Shown here piece by piece: positions 1 through 11,104 of a stretch of DNA of 64,000 nt (positions within the stretch are counted from its first letter, which is position 1; the number at the start of each line of letters is the position of its first letter). The stretch is from Shinisaurus crocodilurus (lineage: Eukaryota; Chordata; Lepidosauria; Squamata; Shinisauridae), in contig CM037877.1 of the NCBI GenBank assembly GCA_021292165.1, forward strand, positions 107,073,858 to 107,137,857. The letters are read 5' to 3'. Under the pieces are notes generated by a model. The model was not told where the DNA came from and did not search any database. It saw nothing but the letters and a program-made list of their open reading frames with translations. Made by a program: the position numbers and the translations under genes.

Positions 1-215
1 TGTCATCAGAACCCAGGGACTATGGTCTATGTGAGGGTTGTTTAACCTTTGTATAACCCATGGTCCCCGGATTCAGATGACATGACAAGCTATAGCCAGA
101 GCTTAAATATTCAAAACCTGCTGCCCAGCATGCTCCAGAACACGCTGCAGCCCACCATGGCTTAAATAAGCCATGATGAGCTGCTTGGATCATGTGAACC
201 AGGCCAATGACTATG
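1..215. repeat. Partial copy of a CCATGG-rich inverted-repeat element
   Basis: This stretch ends in 'catgtgaaccaggcc' and holds short inverted words such as 'ccatggcttaa' and 'aagccatgatgag'. The same words recur at 396-789, 27003-27785 and 39110-39345, so it is probably a diverged, left-truncated copy of one non-autonomous DNA element. The family name is not recognised and the left end lies outside the window. Confidence 0.4.
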
Positions 216-395
216 TATAAACCAACTCATCAAGTGCAGCAAACAAGGAATCCTAATTTTAAGAAAGATATTATGCTGCCATAGGTTCCATTTATTTCTT
301 GTACTGAAGCCCTTCAAATGTTTGATCAAATTCCAGCCAAGTACAGTTGCCTATATATATTTTTTCTGATTAAAACAGACACACTCACACACACA

Positions 396-789
396 GGGCC
401 GGTTCACACATCACGGTAACCCACCTTGGCAATAAGCCATGATGAGCTGATTGTTGAGCAAACAACCCATGGTGCGCCCGACAGACGATCATGCTCACTG
501 TGGGTTGTTCTCCCCCTCCATCCTTCCCCATTGGTCCTCCCAGAAGGTATCCCAGGGGACTTGGTTGCTGAAGCCACCTTGTCTCCTCTCCTCTCCCTGC
601 CATGATCATGAGCCTTTTTTCACTTACCACGGCTTTTCTCCATTTACCCTTTATTTTCAGAGATTGTGAAAAGTGGAAAAAATTGAAAAAAACCAGCCAC
701 CCTGCAGGAACTGATCTGGGTTCAGTTGACATGAAAACCCACCATGGCTAGTTACCCATGATGGGTTGTTGTGTCGTGCAAACCAGGTC
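396..789. mobile_element. Non-autonomous DNA transposon, GGGCCGGTT termini
   Basis: The left end 'gggccggttcacacatcac' and the right end 'gtcgtgcaaaccaggtc' are imperfect inverted repeats of each other. Subterminal inverted words ('acccaccttggcaataagcc' on one side, 'ggctagttacccatgatggg' on the other) extend the symmetry, while the centre (about 500-720) is unrelated and pyrimidine-rich. No transposase is present. The GGGCC start is compatible with a PIF/Harbinger-type MITE, but no clear target duplication is visible, so superfamily is an inference. Confidence 0.5.
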
Positions 790-2002
790 AAAATAACACA
801 CATGTCATGTGGATACATTCCTTATATATGTTGGATAACTTACTTTTTTTTCATTCTTTCATTAGATAGTGAGCTCCTACTTAGACTGTTTCACCGTAGA
901 TGCCCTACAGCCATATATCAGTGACAGACTCTTCGGGGTTTTTTTTAAAGTGATTTTATTATATCTTCTTTTTGTTGTCTTTTTAAACTTTATTTCGAAA
1001 TAAAATGAAATTTGATAGAAAAAAGAAAATAATGTACTATGTTTCATTGCAATTAATCTATCAGATACTGCTGTTTATTGACTGGGACTGCATGCCAGTT
1101 GTCACAAGCCCTCTTCATGCATTAATCGTGTGAAGCAGGCAACATGTGTTGAAGATACAGCAGGGCTGCACCGCTGGCCCCACCTCCTGCATGTAGGCTC
1201 CCTAGCCGCAACCCTGACATCCACCCCTTGAGTATGGCCATCAGCAGTAGGGACCTCCATGTGTAGACCTCCGTGCTGCAAGTTGGAACCTCAGTTGCAC
1301 AGGGTTCCAGCTCACATATAAGTCTACACTCACGCAAGCTAGGGGTCGGTGAGAAGTAATTGTTTCAGATCAGTTTTGATAAGAATTTACCCAAATTTGC
1401 AAAGTTCTCTGTATTTGGGACAAAAGGAACTTGAGATTAAAAAACAAAAAACTGAATGTGGGGGGGGGGGGGGAAACAAACCTGACAGTTTCATCCAAAC
1501 AGGACCAGGACTTTGAGTGCTTTGCTCTATGAAGTCTGGGTTTGCGTCCCTCTGTATTCATGTTTGTCATGCTGAATTAGGGTTGCCACCCTTTTTTTCT
1601 CTGACAGGCTCCTTATCTTTAATAGCTACTTGGCAGGCAGGTACATCATGATCCTCTCCATGCTGGGAATAGCTGGACCTATTGCATTTGGCTAGTGCAG
1701 ATAGGTGAGCATTTAATTTCAGCTCTCTTTTTTTCCCATGAGAACTTACCAAATATTGCAAAGTTCTTCACATTAGGGAGAGAAAGAATTTGAGATTTTA
1801 AAAAAATCAAATGTGGGAGAAAGCGAAACTAACTAACCCATCCCTATAAATGCCCGTACTCAATGCATGGAATGGATGGGGTGGACAGAATAGGACCAGC
1901 CGTTCCTTCCAATTTGTGGAGCCCCTTTCATGTGATAAATACATGAAGGGGGCCATAGGCGCTGTCAAACACTGCAAAATCTTCAGGTGTCAAATGTAGA
2001 TA
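790..2002. other. No gene seen; old local duplication and a poly-G run
   Basis: No coding signal is recognised. A G run lies near 1459-1473. The segments around 1385-1475 and 1740-1825 are diverged copies of each other, sharing 'ttgcaaagttct' and 'tgagatt' followed by an A-rich stretch and 'aatgtggg', about 356 bp apart and in the same orientation. Confidence 0.5.
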
Positions 2003-2254
2003 CAGTAATACCTTGGATTGCAAATAACTTGGTTTGAGAGCGTTTTGCAAGACAAGCAAATTTTAAAATATTTATTTAATATATTTTTTTACTTGATATA
2101 CAAGCGACGTCTTGCAATACAAGTACTGTAGTATGGCTTAAATTAAAAATCTCTGTACACATTTTTTGGGGGGGATTTCATTTTGATATAAGAGTGTTTT
2201 GGATTACAAGCACGTTTCCGGAACGAATTATGCTCTCAATCCAAGGCATGACTA
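2003..2254. mobile_element. Tigger/pogo-like MITE, copy 1
   Basis: A 252-bp element that opens with 'cagtaataccttggattg' and closes with 'caatccaaggcatgacta', the inverted complement, flanked by TA dinucleotides. A TA target duplication and CAGT...ACTG-type ends fit the Tc1/mariner superfamily (pogo/Tigger branch). It has no transposase frame. A near-identical full copy in the same orientation lies at 14842-15093. Confidence 0.75.
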
Positions 2255-2281
2255 TATTCAGATAATATTTTGCAGGAACAA

Positions 2282-2760
2282 CAAACATAAGAACACAAGA
2301 AGAGCCATGCTGGATCAGACCAAAGGTTCATCTAGTCCAGCATTCTGTTCACACAGTGGCCAACTAGCTGCCCACAAGAAACCTACAAGTAGGACATGAG
2401 TGCAACAGCACCCTCCTGCCCAAGTGCCCCAGAAACTTGCGAAATTGGCATACTGCCTCTGACACTGGAGGTAGCATTTAGCCATCAGGACCAGTAGCCA
2501 TTGATAGCCTTATCCTCCATGAATTTGGCCAATCCCCTTTTAAAGCCATCCAAATTGGTGACATCCTGCAGCAAATTCCAAAATTTAACTATGCCCTGTG
2601 CGAAGAAGTACCTTTATCTGTCCTGAATCTCCCATCAAACAGCTTCATCAGATGACCCCCTGTTATAATATTACAAGAGAGAGAAAAATGCCTCCCAGTC
2701 CACTTTCTCCACGCCATGCATAATTTTGTACACCTCTCATCAGAATTTCCTATCAGAGTT
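2282..2760 (-). mobile_element. CR1 LINE 3' end, antisense
   Basis: Read on the minus strand this is the 3' part of a CR1 element: it runs through the last coding and 3' untranslated region and stops at a TTCTTATG-type tail (plus strand 'cataagaacacaagaag' at 2287). Plus-strand landmarks are 'gctggatcagaccaaagg', 'cagtggccaactagctgccc' and 'tccatgaatttggccaatcc', which also occur in the CR1 pieces at 13318-13605 and 27380-27487. It is 5'-truncated, diverged and non-coding. Confidence 0.8.
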
Positions 2761-3428
2761 TGCAGAGGAGAAATTAGGAGGAGGGATTCATTTCAGCTCG
2801 TACAGCATGGGGTTTCTATTCCCTATGAATGAGCTCTTAGCCTAGATCTGCCCAGGACCAGTGTGGTGTAGTGTAGTGGTAAATTTTGGAAGCAGGTGCT
2901 AATCATGACAGTCCCCATAGCCATCTCCCCAAGGAGAGACCAAACATTCAAGTCCCTATGCTGATCCATATGAACAAGCCAGTTCTAGCAGCTTTATCTA
3001 CACCAGCAGCAGGCCGTTTGTAAAGGTAATGGATCTTAAGATCAAGCCACAGAACATATTTTGCATTACAAAAGGGAACATTACATTACAATGTACATTT
3101 GCAGTAAGAAAGGAAACATGCATCCCACCACTACCATCTCTGTGAGAATTTCAGCTCGGCTCAGAAGGAATAGTGAAGTCCGTGCGGGGTGGGGGGTGGG
3201 GTGGGGGGTGGCCGATGATGTCAGCATCCCTGCTAATAAAAAGTGCCAGGGCTGCATCCCTGCAAGCCCTGGCCCCGTTACGCCACTGCCCAGGACTACA
3301 AAAACACAGAGCTTGTCAAATGCAGGGCTGCATTCAGTTTGGTCAGGTAATGACTTGGAAAATGCTTCAGCATTTTCAATGTCCAATTCCAGGTTTAAAA
3401 GGGGGGGGGGAATAGAAGGAGGAAAATA
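2761..3428. other. No gene seen; G/T-rich stretch
   Basis: Unassigned sequence. A tRNA-SINE-like word 'gtgtggtgtagtgtagtggt' occurs near 2860 but lacks a body. A GGGGT-rich low-complexity run lies at about 3185-3212 and a G run at 3402-3411. The open frames here are short and overlap on both strands, and none resembles a known protein. Confidence 0.4.
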
Positions 3429-3601
3429 CAGTATTTTTCCATGTATAAGACTATACTTTTTCCTAAAATTGTTAGACTAAAAATTGAGGGTCGTCTTATA
3501 CACGGAAGTAAGCTGAGGAGAGAACCGCACGGTTGCGAAACTGCCCAGTGGGGGGGGGGCGTCTTATACATGGGGGCGTCTTATAGACGGAAAAATACGG
3601 G
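3429..3601 (+). mobile_element. TA-flanked MITE 'GTATTTTTCC', copy 1
   Basis: The element starts 'cagtatttttccatgtataa' and ends 'agacggaaaaatacggg', with TA on each side (3427-3428, 3602-3603). Internal words such as 'gtcttatacatgggggcgtc' recur in reverse orientation in two further copies at 29059-29226 and 37877-38037. TA duplication suggests the Tc1/mariner superfamily. No coding capacity. Confidence 0.7.
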
Positions 3602-5284
3602 TAACCCAATTTATCTCCAAGCTCTGTCAGTAAAATGAATCAGGGGTTCCTCTCTCCTCCTTAATTATTTCCACCAAGATAGGGAGTTAGCACCACATTT
3701 TTATTGGAGGACAACAATTCAAAACCTGTGTAGGAAGTGCTGTGATTCATTACTGTTTACATTTCCTAAAAGCAAATAAGGGTTACCCCGCCTCCCAGCT
3801 CATGAAAAGCACAAGGAGGGAATTTGTATTACTGGGTTTTGAAAGAAACGGAATCCATGCCAAGAGCACGGAGCCAGCGTCCATCTGCCATATTTCTTTA
3901 CAAGTTTACAGCTTGGTTTAGCAGTTAGCTTAGCATGGATAAAAGGAGAGGATGAGTGATGTGGACCACATGGCCATTCAAAAGCGGGAGAATGTATGAT
4001 TCTTGGCTCCACAGTACAATACTGCATTTACATGCATTTACTTAGACATTTCAGTCAGTTGATTTTCTCAGAACAGATCATGCTGGCAAGACAGGATGCG
4101 ACTTATGCTCTGCCATGTTCATCCTTCTAACATTGCACTAATGAATCGAGGGATGCGCTCTTGAGTACTTGTAACATCCCCTACTCATACAAAGGGCCAG
4201 TCCCTGAGCCTCACAGCCCTCCATTGCCGAAGGTTTTGCTCTGCTTGCTATGCTGCATATTCATTTGTCCTGCGATAGCCTGCCCTGCACTACCTTCTTT
4301 TAAGAGGTTCAGGGCATCTTTTGTACCATTCCAAGCAATCTCCCATCCAAGTAGCTTACAGAGCTAAGCCTACTTAACTTCAGCAATAATTCAAGCGACA
4401 AGGGGGACCTGCAACAAAATGTTGCTGTGTGGAGTGCTTCTTGCCAACATTTCCAGCCAACCAGCCAGCCAGCCATGTCCCTTTTCTAAAGTACTCTATT
4501 CCTCCCTAAAACAGTCAGTCAGCATGCCATGCCCACTGCGCCTACTCAGTTCTCATTGGTCTGCATTTTGGACCTTTTGCCCCCTTTGGGTTTTTTCCTA
4601 TTAATTTTGTGCTCAGAAACATTGGTTTCTGTGGCCATAATTACTAAAAACAGGGAGTACCAAGATCAGAGTGTATAGGGGGTGGAAGTACAAATGATAT
4701 TGTCTGCCTGCATTTGATAACTGGAGTTTAGCCCACAGGGCATCTTTCTGTGTTGCCTGCCAAAGCAAACTGTAGAGAATCCTATATGGATACCATCAGG
4801 GGATTTTTATTCCTCCTCCTGTTCAGCTTCCTGGTGGGCACTAAGGACTGGTACATGGCAAGTGCATGGGGAAAGTAAGGCAAGTTGGGAGGAGACTGCT
4901 CATCTTGTACAGAGTTCAAAGTCCTCTCAGGGTTTCCTTCCTTCCATCCTTCTCCTTGAAGTCCCAATTTGTTGCATCACATTCCCACCCAAGCTGCATC
5001 TCCTTTCTTTTAGATGCACCCCAACACAATCCTGTGCCCCCTAGTCTCATATAGAAATACTCATGCACTTCTCCATCCCCTCTTCACAATATATCCCAAC
5101 ACCCATCTCTAGTCATTCTTCCCCCATATCCTGGGGCCTCCTGCCCTGTCTCCTCCATTCTCAAGATCCCCAACTCCAGACATTTGCTCTTCTGCATTCC
5201 ACCCATCATCATCATCATCCTATTGACATTGATCTTAATCCCCATCCTCTTCACCTGCCTTTCACAATTGCCACTTAGCCCCCA
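3602..5284. other. No gene seen
   Basis: Unassigned. The segment 4335-4385 ('tctcccatccaagtagc' followed by 'ctaagcctacttaacttc') resembles the reverse complement of the middle of 5S rRNA and may be a very diverged 5S-derived SINE; see the clearer case at 28237-28400. Other open frames here have no recognisable domain. Confidence 0.35.
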
Positions 5285-5559
5285 GTGAAACTGTTGTAAC
5301 AAGCGTGTCACGAGCTCCCTGTAACTGGCTCAAGTGAACAATCTGGCCGCAGCATTCTGGACCAGCTTTCTGGACAGTTTTCAAAGGCAGCCCCACATAG
5401 AGCATGTTACGGTAATCCAATGGGATGTAACTATGGCATGCATGACCGTGGCCAGATCAGACATCTTTAGGAACTGGCTCAGTTGGTGTACTAGCCTCAG
5501 CTGTGCAAACACACTCCTGGCCAACACTGAAATCTGGACATCCAGGTTCAGGACTGAAT
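5285..5559 (-). mobile_element. L2 LINE, distal part of a split copy
   Basis: Minus-strand translation gives the C-terminal part of an L2-clade ORF2: 'LNLDVQISVLARSVFAQLRL', then a decayed 'MHAIVTSHWITVT', 'LVQNAAARLFT' and 'LLQQFHW'. Its first residues (NLDV) are the same as the last readable residues of the L2 block at 7362-8800, so the two blocks are one element interrupted by the insertion at 5560-7361. Several stops are present, so it is inactive. Confidence 0.75.
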
Positions 5560-5822
5560 ATGCAGAGTACATTCTGCATATATCAGAGATACCTCTCTGT
5601 TGTATTCACATTTCTAAACTGCAGTCCTCCTAGAACATTACAAGAAGTAAAGCTGCACCAACCAAAATGCTCCTTTCTACATCATTATTTTTATGGCAAA
5701 GGAGGAGTCCTTTCAAGCATTGCATTGGACAGTGACAGCCTTGCCTTATCCAGATCCTTTTCTCTCAATCTTAGTTCCCTGTCTATGTAAGAGAATCAGT
5801 AGTAAGTTATGGACTGATTTTA

Positions 5823-6778
5823 TAGGGATGTATCCGCTCGCCTCGAGCGGGCGTAGCGGAGCCAAAATCGGCCCCGCTCATGCCCGCAAGAGGTGAGCGG
5901 GCCTTACTGGGATCCAGCGGCCGCTCGCCTCTCTGCGGTGAGCCTGTTGTGATATGTATCACTTCACCAGCTGTAGCACACTGTTTACACATGGAAAGAA
6001 CAGAATGGCTGTAAACAAGTTTGTTATGTCTTTCTGGGTTCTCATGTTTTTCGCATGGGAAGCCTAGACCGTGGGAGCATTATGAGCTAGTCACATGGTT
6101 TGTATGTTCTGATGACGTGCTAACTTGTTTTCTGTCTGAGGCCATCTTGGAGAGAGGCAGGACTGCTTTCTCTCTTCTCCTTTGTTCTTCTTGCTGGACT
6201 TTTGTCACTGCAACAATGTAACTTCTTTGCTGAGGTGGAGTGAAGCTCAACTTACTCCACTGGATGTAATGCTTGCTATGCATTTATACTCTGCACATGG
6301 ACTGTAACTTGGAAATGTATACTCTGTAGAACTTTACTTGCTAAGTGAATAAACAGGTAGAATTAGACCTGTGGTGTTACAGAGTGTTTCCTGACTCCAT
6401 GGATTAATCTGCAAACGGGGAAGCTGGAAGCAAGTTGGATTACAGGCAGGCTGGGCTGGCATCTTCACAACACGCTGCATGCTGCAAAAAGGGGGGAGCT
6501 GAGATCTGGAAGATCTGTGTGTGGAATAACAGGCCTCTGCTAGCACACAGACAGGATTTTAAATCTCCCATGCGCACACGCACTCTGCTGCTCACGAGCA
6601 CACGCACCAACAGAGCTGGCTGCGCCACCCGCACCGGCCTTGTCACGGGCAGCATGGGCAGCTCGAGCGGTGTGGAAAATCGCTCCACGCCGCAGAGGAT
6701 CAAGCGGCAGGGGGCCCCCACCACGGAGAGGAGAGGAGAGGCGGGGCGGCCTCCCCCCCAGGTTTGTGGACATCCCTA
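5823..6778. mobile_element. GC-rich TAGGGATG inverted-repeat element, copy 1
   Basis: The left end 'tagggatgtatccgctcg' and right end 'gtttgtggacatcccta' are inverted repeats. The two arms (5823-5944 and about 6600-6778) match the arms of the copies at 12272-13256 and 35054-35514, with shared words 'gagcggggccgattt' (complement here) and 'gcgccggt'-like GC-rich blocks. They are separated by the LTR at 5945-6472. TAG...CTA ends resemble hAT-type termini, but I could not find a matching 8-bp target duplication. No transposase is present. Confidence 0.6.
5945..6472 (+). mobile_element. Solo LTR inside the TAGGGATG element
   Basis: A 528-bp block with the TG...CA layout of a long terminal repeat: it opens 'tgttgtgatatg' and closes 'cttcacaaca', an 8-bp perfect terminal inverted repeat (TGTTGTGA/TCACAACA). 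A polyadenylation signal 'gtgaataaacaggtag' lies at about 6345-6360, two-thirds along, as in many LTRs. No internal retroviral or Gypsy coding region is present in the window, so this is a solo LTR of an endogenous retrovirus or LTR retrotransposon; which class cannot be told. The 5 bases on either side (gagcc, cgctg) do not match, which may reflect later rearrangement. Confidence 0.6.
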
Positions 6779-7361
6779 TAAATTTGTCTGGCCTTGGACT
6801 TTCACTCAGTTTCTGTTAAGCTGGGGGAGAGTGTAGGGAGGGGATTGGATAGGAAGGTGTGGAACAGGTTGGAAATATGTACGGCAGAGCACCTTTGAGC
6901 ACCACTGCTTGTTCGGGAGACTCAGCTGCCATTGCCAGTTAAGCAGCAGAAGAGGCTGGAAACAAGAGCCATGGAGTGTTGGAGTGTTGTGATCGCATCC
7001 TTTAATCTAAATTTACATTTTGAGCTCATTACGTGATTATCTGTTTTTGAAATGGGCAACTATTAAGTTTGCTGTAAACAACAATTCAATGTACAATCAA
7101 GTGCATGGGGGCAGAGGCAGGAGATATTGCCTCCCCTTTTGGAGCACTTACTTTTGCTGCTTTCCCCCCTTTTCGGTGCTTTTCAATTGACACCTCAGCA
7201 ATTGGTCCCTGGCAACTGCACACAAATTACCCTATATGCAGCTTTGCCTTGTCAGCTGAAACAGACAAAGAGACTGCACATATTGGACTACACATGTTGG
7301 ACAGTTGTTAGAGTGCGTTTGCGAAAGATTGACAAAAATAATAATTTAAAAAATTATGAAC

Positions 7362-8800
7362 ACATCCAGGTTCTGGGCTGAATCCAGAAGTACACCCAAG
7401 CTGCAAACCTGTGTCTTCAGGGGGAGTGTAACCCCATCCAACACAAGCTGACTCCCTATTCCCTGATCTGCCTTCCGACTGACCAGGAGCACCTCTGTCC
7501 TGTCTAGATTAAGCTTCAATTTTTTTGCCCTCATCCAGTCCATTACCGCCGACAGACACCAGTTTAGCACAGCAACAGCTTCCTTGGAATTAGGTGGAAA
7601 GGAGAAATAGAGTTGGGTGTCATCAGCATACTGGTGACACCAAACCCCAAGACCCCGGACAACCTCTCCCAACGGCTTCATGTATATGTTAAATAGCAAG
7701 GGGGACAAGGCAGAACCCTGAGGAACTCTGCAGGCCAACGGCCAGGGAGTCAAACAGGAGTCCCCCAGCACCACCTTCTGGGTCCACCCCTCCAGGAAGG
7801 AATGGAGCCACTGTAAAACAGTGCCTCCAAGTCACATCCCAGTGAGGCAGCCCAGAAGGATACCATGGTCGATGGTATCGAAAGCCACTGAGAGGTCCAG
7901 CAGAACCAACAGGGACACACTCCCCCTGTCTAGTTCCTGGCATAGGTGGTACCAAGGCGACCAGAGCTGTTTCTGTCCCATACCAGGCCTGAAGCCAGAC
8001 TGAAATAGATCTAGATAATCCATCTCATCCAGGAATCCCTGGAGTTGGGAGGCCTCCATGCACTCCAATACCTTGCCCAGAAATGGAATATTGGAGACTG
8101 GCCAATAATTATCCAATCGAGGAGGGCTTTTTTTAAGCAAGGGTCTCACCACTGCCTCCTTCAGGCAGGTTGGTACCCTGCCTTGGTGAAGAGTGGCATT
8201 AACCACTCCCCTTACCCCCTCAGCCAGTCCCACTCTGGCTGCCTTTATGAGCCAGGAAGGGCAAGGATCTAGAACACACGTGGTGGCTCTCACCTCCCCA
8301 AGGATCCTGTCCACATCCTCAGGCTATACAAATTGAAAAGTCTCCAATAACACTGGACAAGCAGGAGCCAAAGTTACATCCACTGGGTCTGTATCAACTA
8401 CAGCATCCAAGTCAGAGTGGATTTAAGCAACTTTGTCTGCAAAGTGTTGAGCAAATTGTTCACAGCGGGCTGTCGAGAGGTCTAAGCTCTCCTCTTGGGG
8501 GCTAATGTATAGAAGGCCCCTGACCACTTGGAACAGCTCTGCTGGGTGAAGCTTTGCAGACGCAATAGTGGCAGGGGGGGGGGAGTGTCTTTTTGCTGCC
8601 TGTATTGCCACAGAGTAGACCTTCAAATAGGCTGTAGCCTATGTTTGGTCGGATTCACTCTGAGTTTTCCACCAATGTCGCTCTAGTCGCAGTCTCACTT
8701 GTTTCATCGCCGTCAACTCCCTAGAAAACCAGGGTGCTGGTATGACTCCACTTCGTGAGAGAAGACACTCAGGAGTGATTGTGCATTGTGCCATCACCCT
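7362..8800 (-). pseudogene. L2 LINE ORF2 remnant (reverse transcriptase), antisense
   Basis: On the minus strand two frames give a decayed L2-clade reverse transcriptase. 8314-7832 carries 'PRLDNYWPVSNIPFLGKVLE', 'FQSGFRPG' and palm motif A 'LDLSVAFDTIDHGIL'. 7774-7384 carries 'RVPQGSALSPLLFNIYM' and the catalytic box 'HQYADDTQLYFSF', followed by 'LNLDRTEVLLV' and 'VCSLGVLLDS'. Upstream, 8626-8423 and about 8640-8740 give linker sequence ('EQFAQHFADKVA'; 'SRELTAMKQVRLRLERHWW'). The endonuclease domain is missing (5' truncation near 8800), and frameshifts separate the blocks. The 3' part continues at 5285-5559 beyond an insertion. Such proteins copy their own RNA at a nicked target; this copy is dead. 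Confidence 0.85.
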
Positions 8801-8828
8801 CATTGCATATTTCTTGGTTTACAGTATG

Positions 8829-8830
<2 letters not shown>

Positions 8831-8870
<40 letters not shown>
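8831..8870. repeat. (CA)20 microsatellite
   Basis: Pure AC dinucleotide tract of 40 bp immediately upstream of the L2 remnant's truncated 5' end. Confidence 0.95.
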
Positions 8871-8872
<2 letters not shown>

Positions 8873-10883
8873 GAAATCTCTTAAGGAAAGCCAGAATCTT
8901 TTGAAGAAAACAGTAGAGAATTTTGTGGGTGTTTCATACACCAGTGAATTCGAATCTTATAGCCTTCCCTTGTTTGTTTTTATAGTATTCTACTATTTCA
9001 GAAATACCCATAAATTGTCCTATATCATTGTGTGAGCAATGACACCCCCCCTTTTTTTAACCTGTGGTTTGCTCCAACCACAAAACAGAAAAAAGACACA
9101 TCTCCAAACATGCAAGCAAGAACCATATGGGATTTCTTAGGAATAGTTCTGCTTTTTATGAGATTATAGAGGAGGGCAGAATGGTTTGGAGGGAAATGGG
9201 AGGCCATTCATCATAAGAAAGTGGACTGAAAACACTGCATCTCTTCATAACAGCAAAGCCAAACTTATTTTCTGATTTATCATTATTACCATAATATCCT
9301 TCTCTTACTTTTGAATATAAGCTTTAAAAGTCATGTTTACTTTGAAATAAAATCCTACAGTGTTCCATGGAGCATACTCCTAAGGCTGCAGTTCTACACA
9401 CATTTACTTGGGAGTAAGACCCATTAAAAAGAGAGACTCGGAGCTCAATGATTCTTACACTGCAATCCTATGCATGTCTACTCAGAAGTAAGCCCCACTG
9501 AGTTCAGTTGGGCTTATTCCCAAGTAATTGTGTCAAGTATTGCAAACTTACCTCCATGTAAATGTTCTAACCACACCACATTGGCGTTTTAATGAATCAG
9601 GCATTCTCTCCCTGTCTAGTAAAAATCCAGCTATGTTTCATATGATTGGGATTTGCAGTCATTTTGGGTCTTTAAAAAAATCTTTGCAAACCTAATTTTC
9701 TGATTTAACATAATTCAATTACAAACAAGTTACATTTTTTCCACCTCAGAATGAGGAGAGCAAGAACAATGTGGGTGAGATTTCAGCAAACACGGATGAC
9801 GAACATGAACACACTGGCACAAGGCATACAAAGAACATGAACCAGAAAAGGCCAAGACATTTGGAGGGCACCAGTTTGGGGAAGGCTGATCTACTGGTAT
9901 ATTTAAGTATCATGCAGATACTCACTATGGAAGCAAAAAAATATTTTTCTAATGCCTAATTTATTTAATTCCTTAATGTAATGTACGTAAGGCTATGAGC
10001 ATCTTACACAAATATTTAAACATTTTATTTAGAAAAACACTGAAGAAAAGATCTTCCACTTGCTCAAGAAACAACCCTGAGAAATTTGAACACGTTACTG
10101 ACATGTATCTAGTATGGAATGATTGTTGGCAGCTATTATTGACGGCTTATTATCTGAAATTTGATACCCAGCAGTGTTTCGTGGGCAGCAATATTTTATA
10201 TTTGACCTAGTTCTGACATTTGACTTTCAGTACTTGATGTGACATTTGATAGACAGTCAGCCTCTTGCAGCCAAATGCTGTCTTTTTAAATTTGGAATTC
10301 ATTTATTTAACCAAAAAACCCATAAGACTGCAATCCTGTGCACTAAGGCCCATTAACTACAGTGTGACTAACTTCTGAGTCAATGTACATAGGATTGCAC
10401 TGAAAGTCAGTGTAAGGGCCCAAAATGAGCCATGGTGAGGATGTGGAGGGGTGACATGGGATGGAAGTGGGGCACATCGCAGGGCCTCCTCAGAAGACCA
10501 AGTGCAGAAAGGTTCATATAGGCAAGTCTTCCCCTACTTCGTGCTCTCTAAATGTGTTGACTAGTGATGATGGATATTGTAGTCCATCACATCTGAAGGG
10601 AACCAGGTTGGTGAAGGAGGAAGTTATCCTTCAGGTTTCCAAGTTCCAAACCTTTTGGGGGTTCTAAGAACTAAAACTAGCAGTTAGAGAACAGGAACGG
10701 ATCATGGCCATAGTGGTAAAGAGAAGGGCAGATTTGCGTCTCTGCTAGTCTTTTCATATAGATCCGTCCGTTTTGAAATTATGTTAGGAATTCATGCTAC
10801 CTGGAGGTATGTTTCAGGCATACATATTTGTCACTTGATGGTTGCAACATCACATGATGGCTTACATGAAACGTATGTCTGTA
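8871..10883. other. No gene seen; two diverged palindromic repeats
   Basis: Two copies of a common short palindromic repeat are visible: 9382-9530 ('tgcaatcctatgcatgtcta', 'ttgggcttattcccaagtaa') and 10328-10412 ('gactgcaatcctgtgcacta', 'cataggattgcactg'). They resemble the inner part of the Harbinger-like MITEs at 15386 and 52334. The rest is AT-rich and unassigned. Confidence 0.5.
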
Positions 10884-11104
10884 TTTGCTAAATTTATATC
10901 CCACCTTTCTTCTAAGGGCCCGCAATGGTGTACGTGACCCTCCTGCTCTCCATTTTATCCTCACAACAACCCTGTGAGGTTAGGGTGAGAGTCAGTGACT
11001 GGCCCAAAATCACCCAGTCAGCTTCATGGCCAAATGGGGACTAGAACCCGGATCTTCCTTTTCCTAGTCCAGCACTCTAACCACCACACCATATTGGTTC
11101 TCAA
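10884..11104 (-). mobile_element. MIR-like tRNA-derived SINE, antisense
   Basis: On the minus strand the element starts with a tRNA-like head: A box around 'ggtgtggtggttagagtgct' and B box 'cgggttctagtcc'. The core follows (plus strand 'tcctcacaacaaccctgtga', 'tcagtgactggcccaaaatc') and then an L2-type tail ('tttatatcccacctttcttc'). Head, CORE and tail order fits MIR/CORE-SINEs. Partial copies lie at 17759-17862 and 57229-57389. Confidence 0.8.

Larger units (their letters stand above)
5560..7361 (+). mobile_element. 1.8 kb composite insertion inside an L2 copy
   Basis: The insert is bounded by two 22-bp segments, 5538-5559 and 7362-7383, both beginning 'acatccaggttc' and differing at 2 positions. 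They look like a target-site duplication, because the L2 reading frame resumes across it. An A-rich end ('aaaaataataatttaaaaaa', 7334-7353) precedes the right copy, which fits plus-strand target-primed retrotransposition. Inside lie a GC-rich TAGGGATG element and a solo LTR. The remaining 5560-5822 and 6779-7330 are not recognised, so the family of the primary insert is unknown. Confidence 0.6.
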
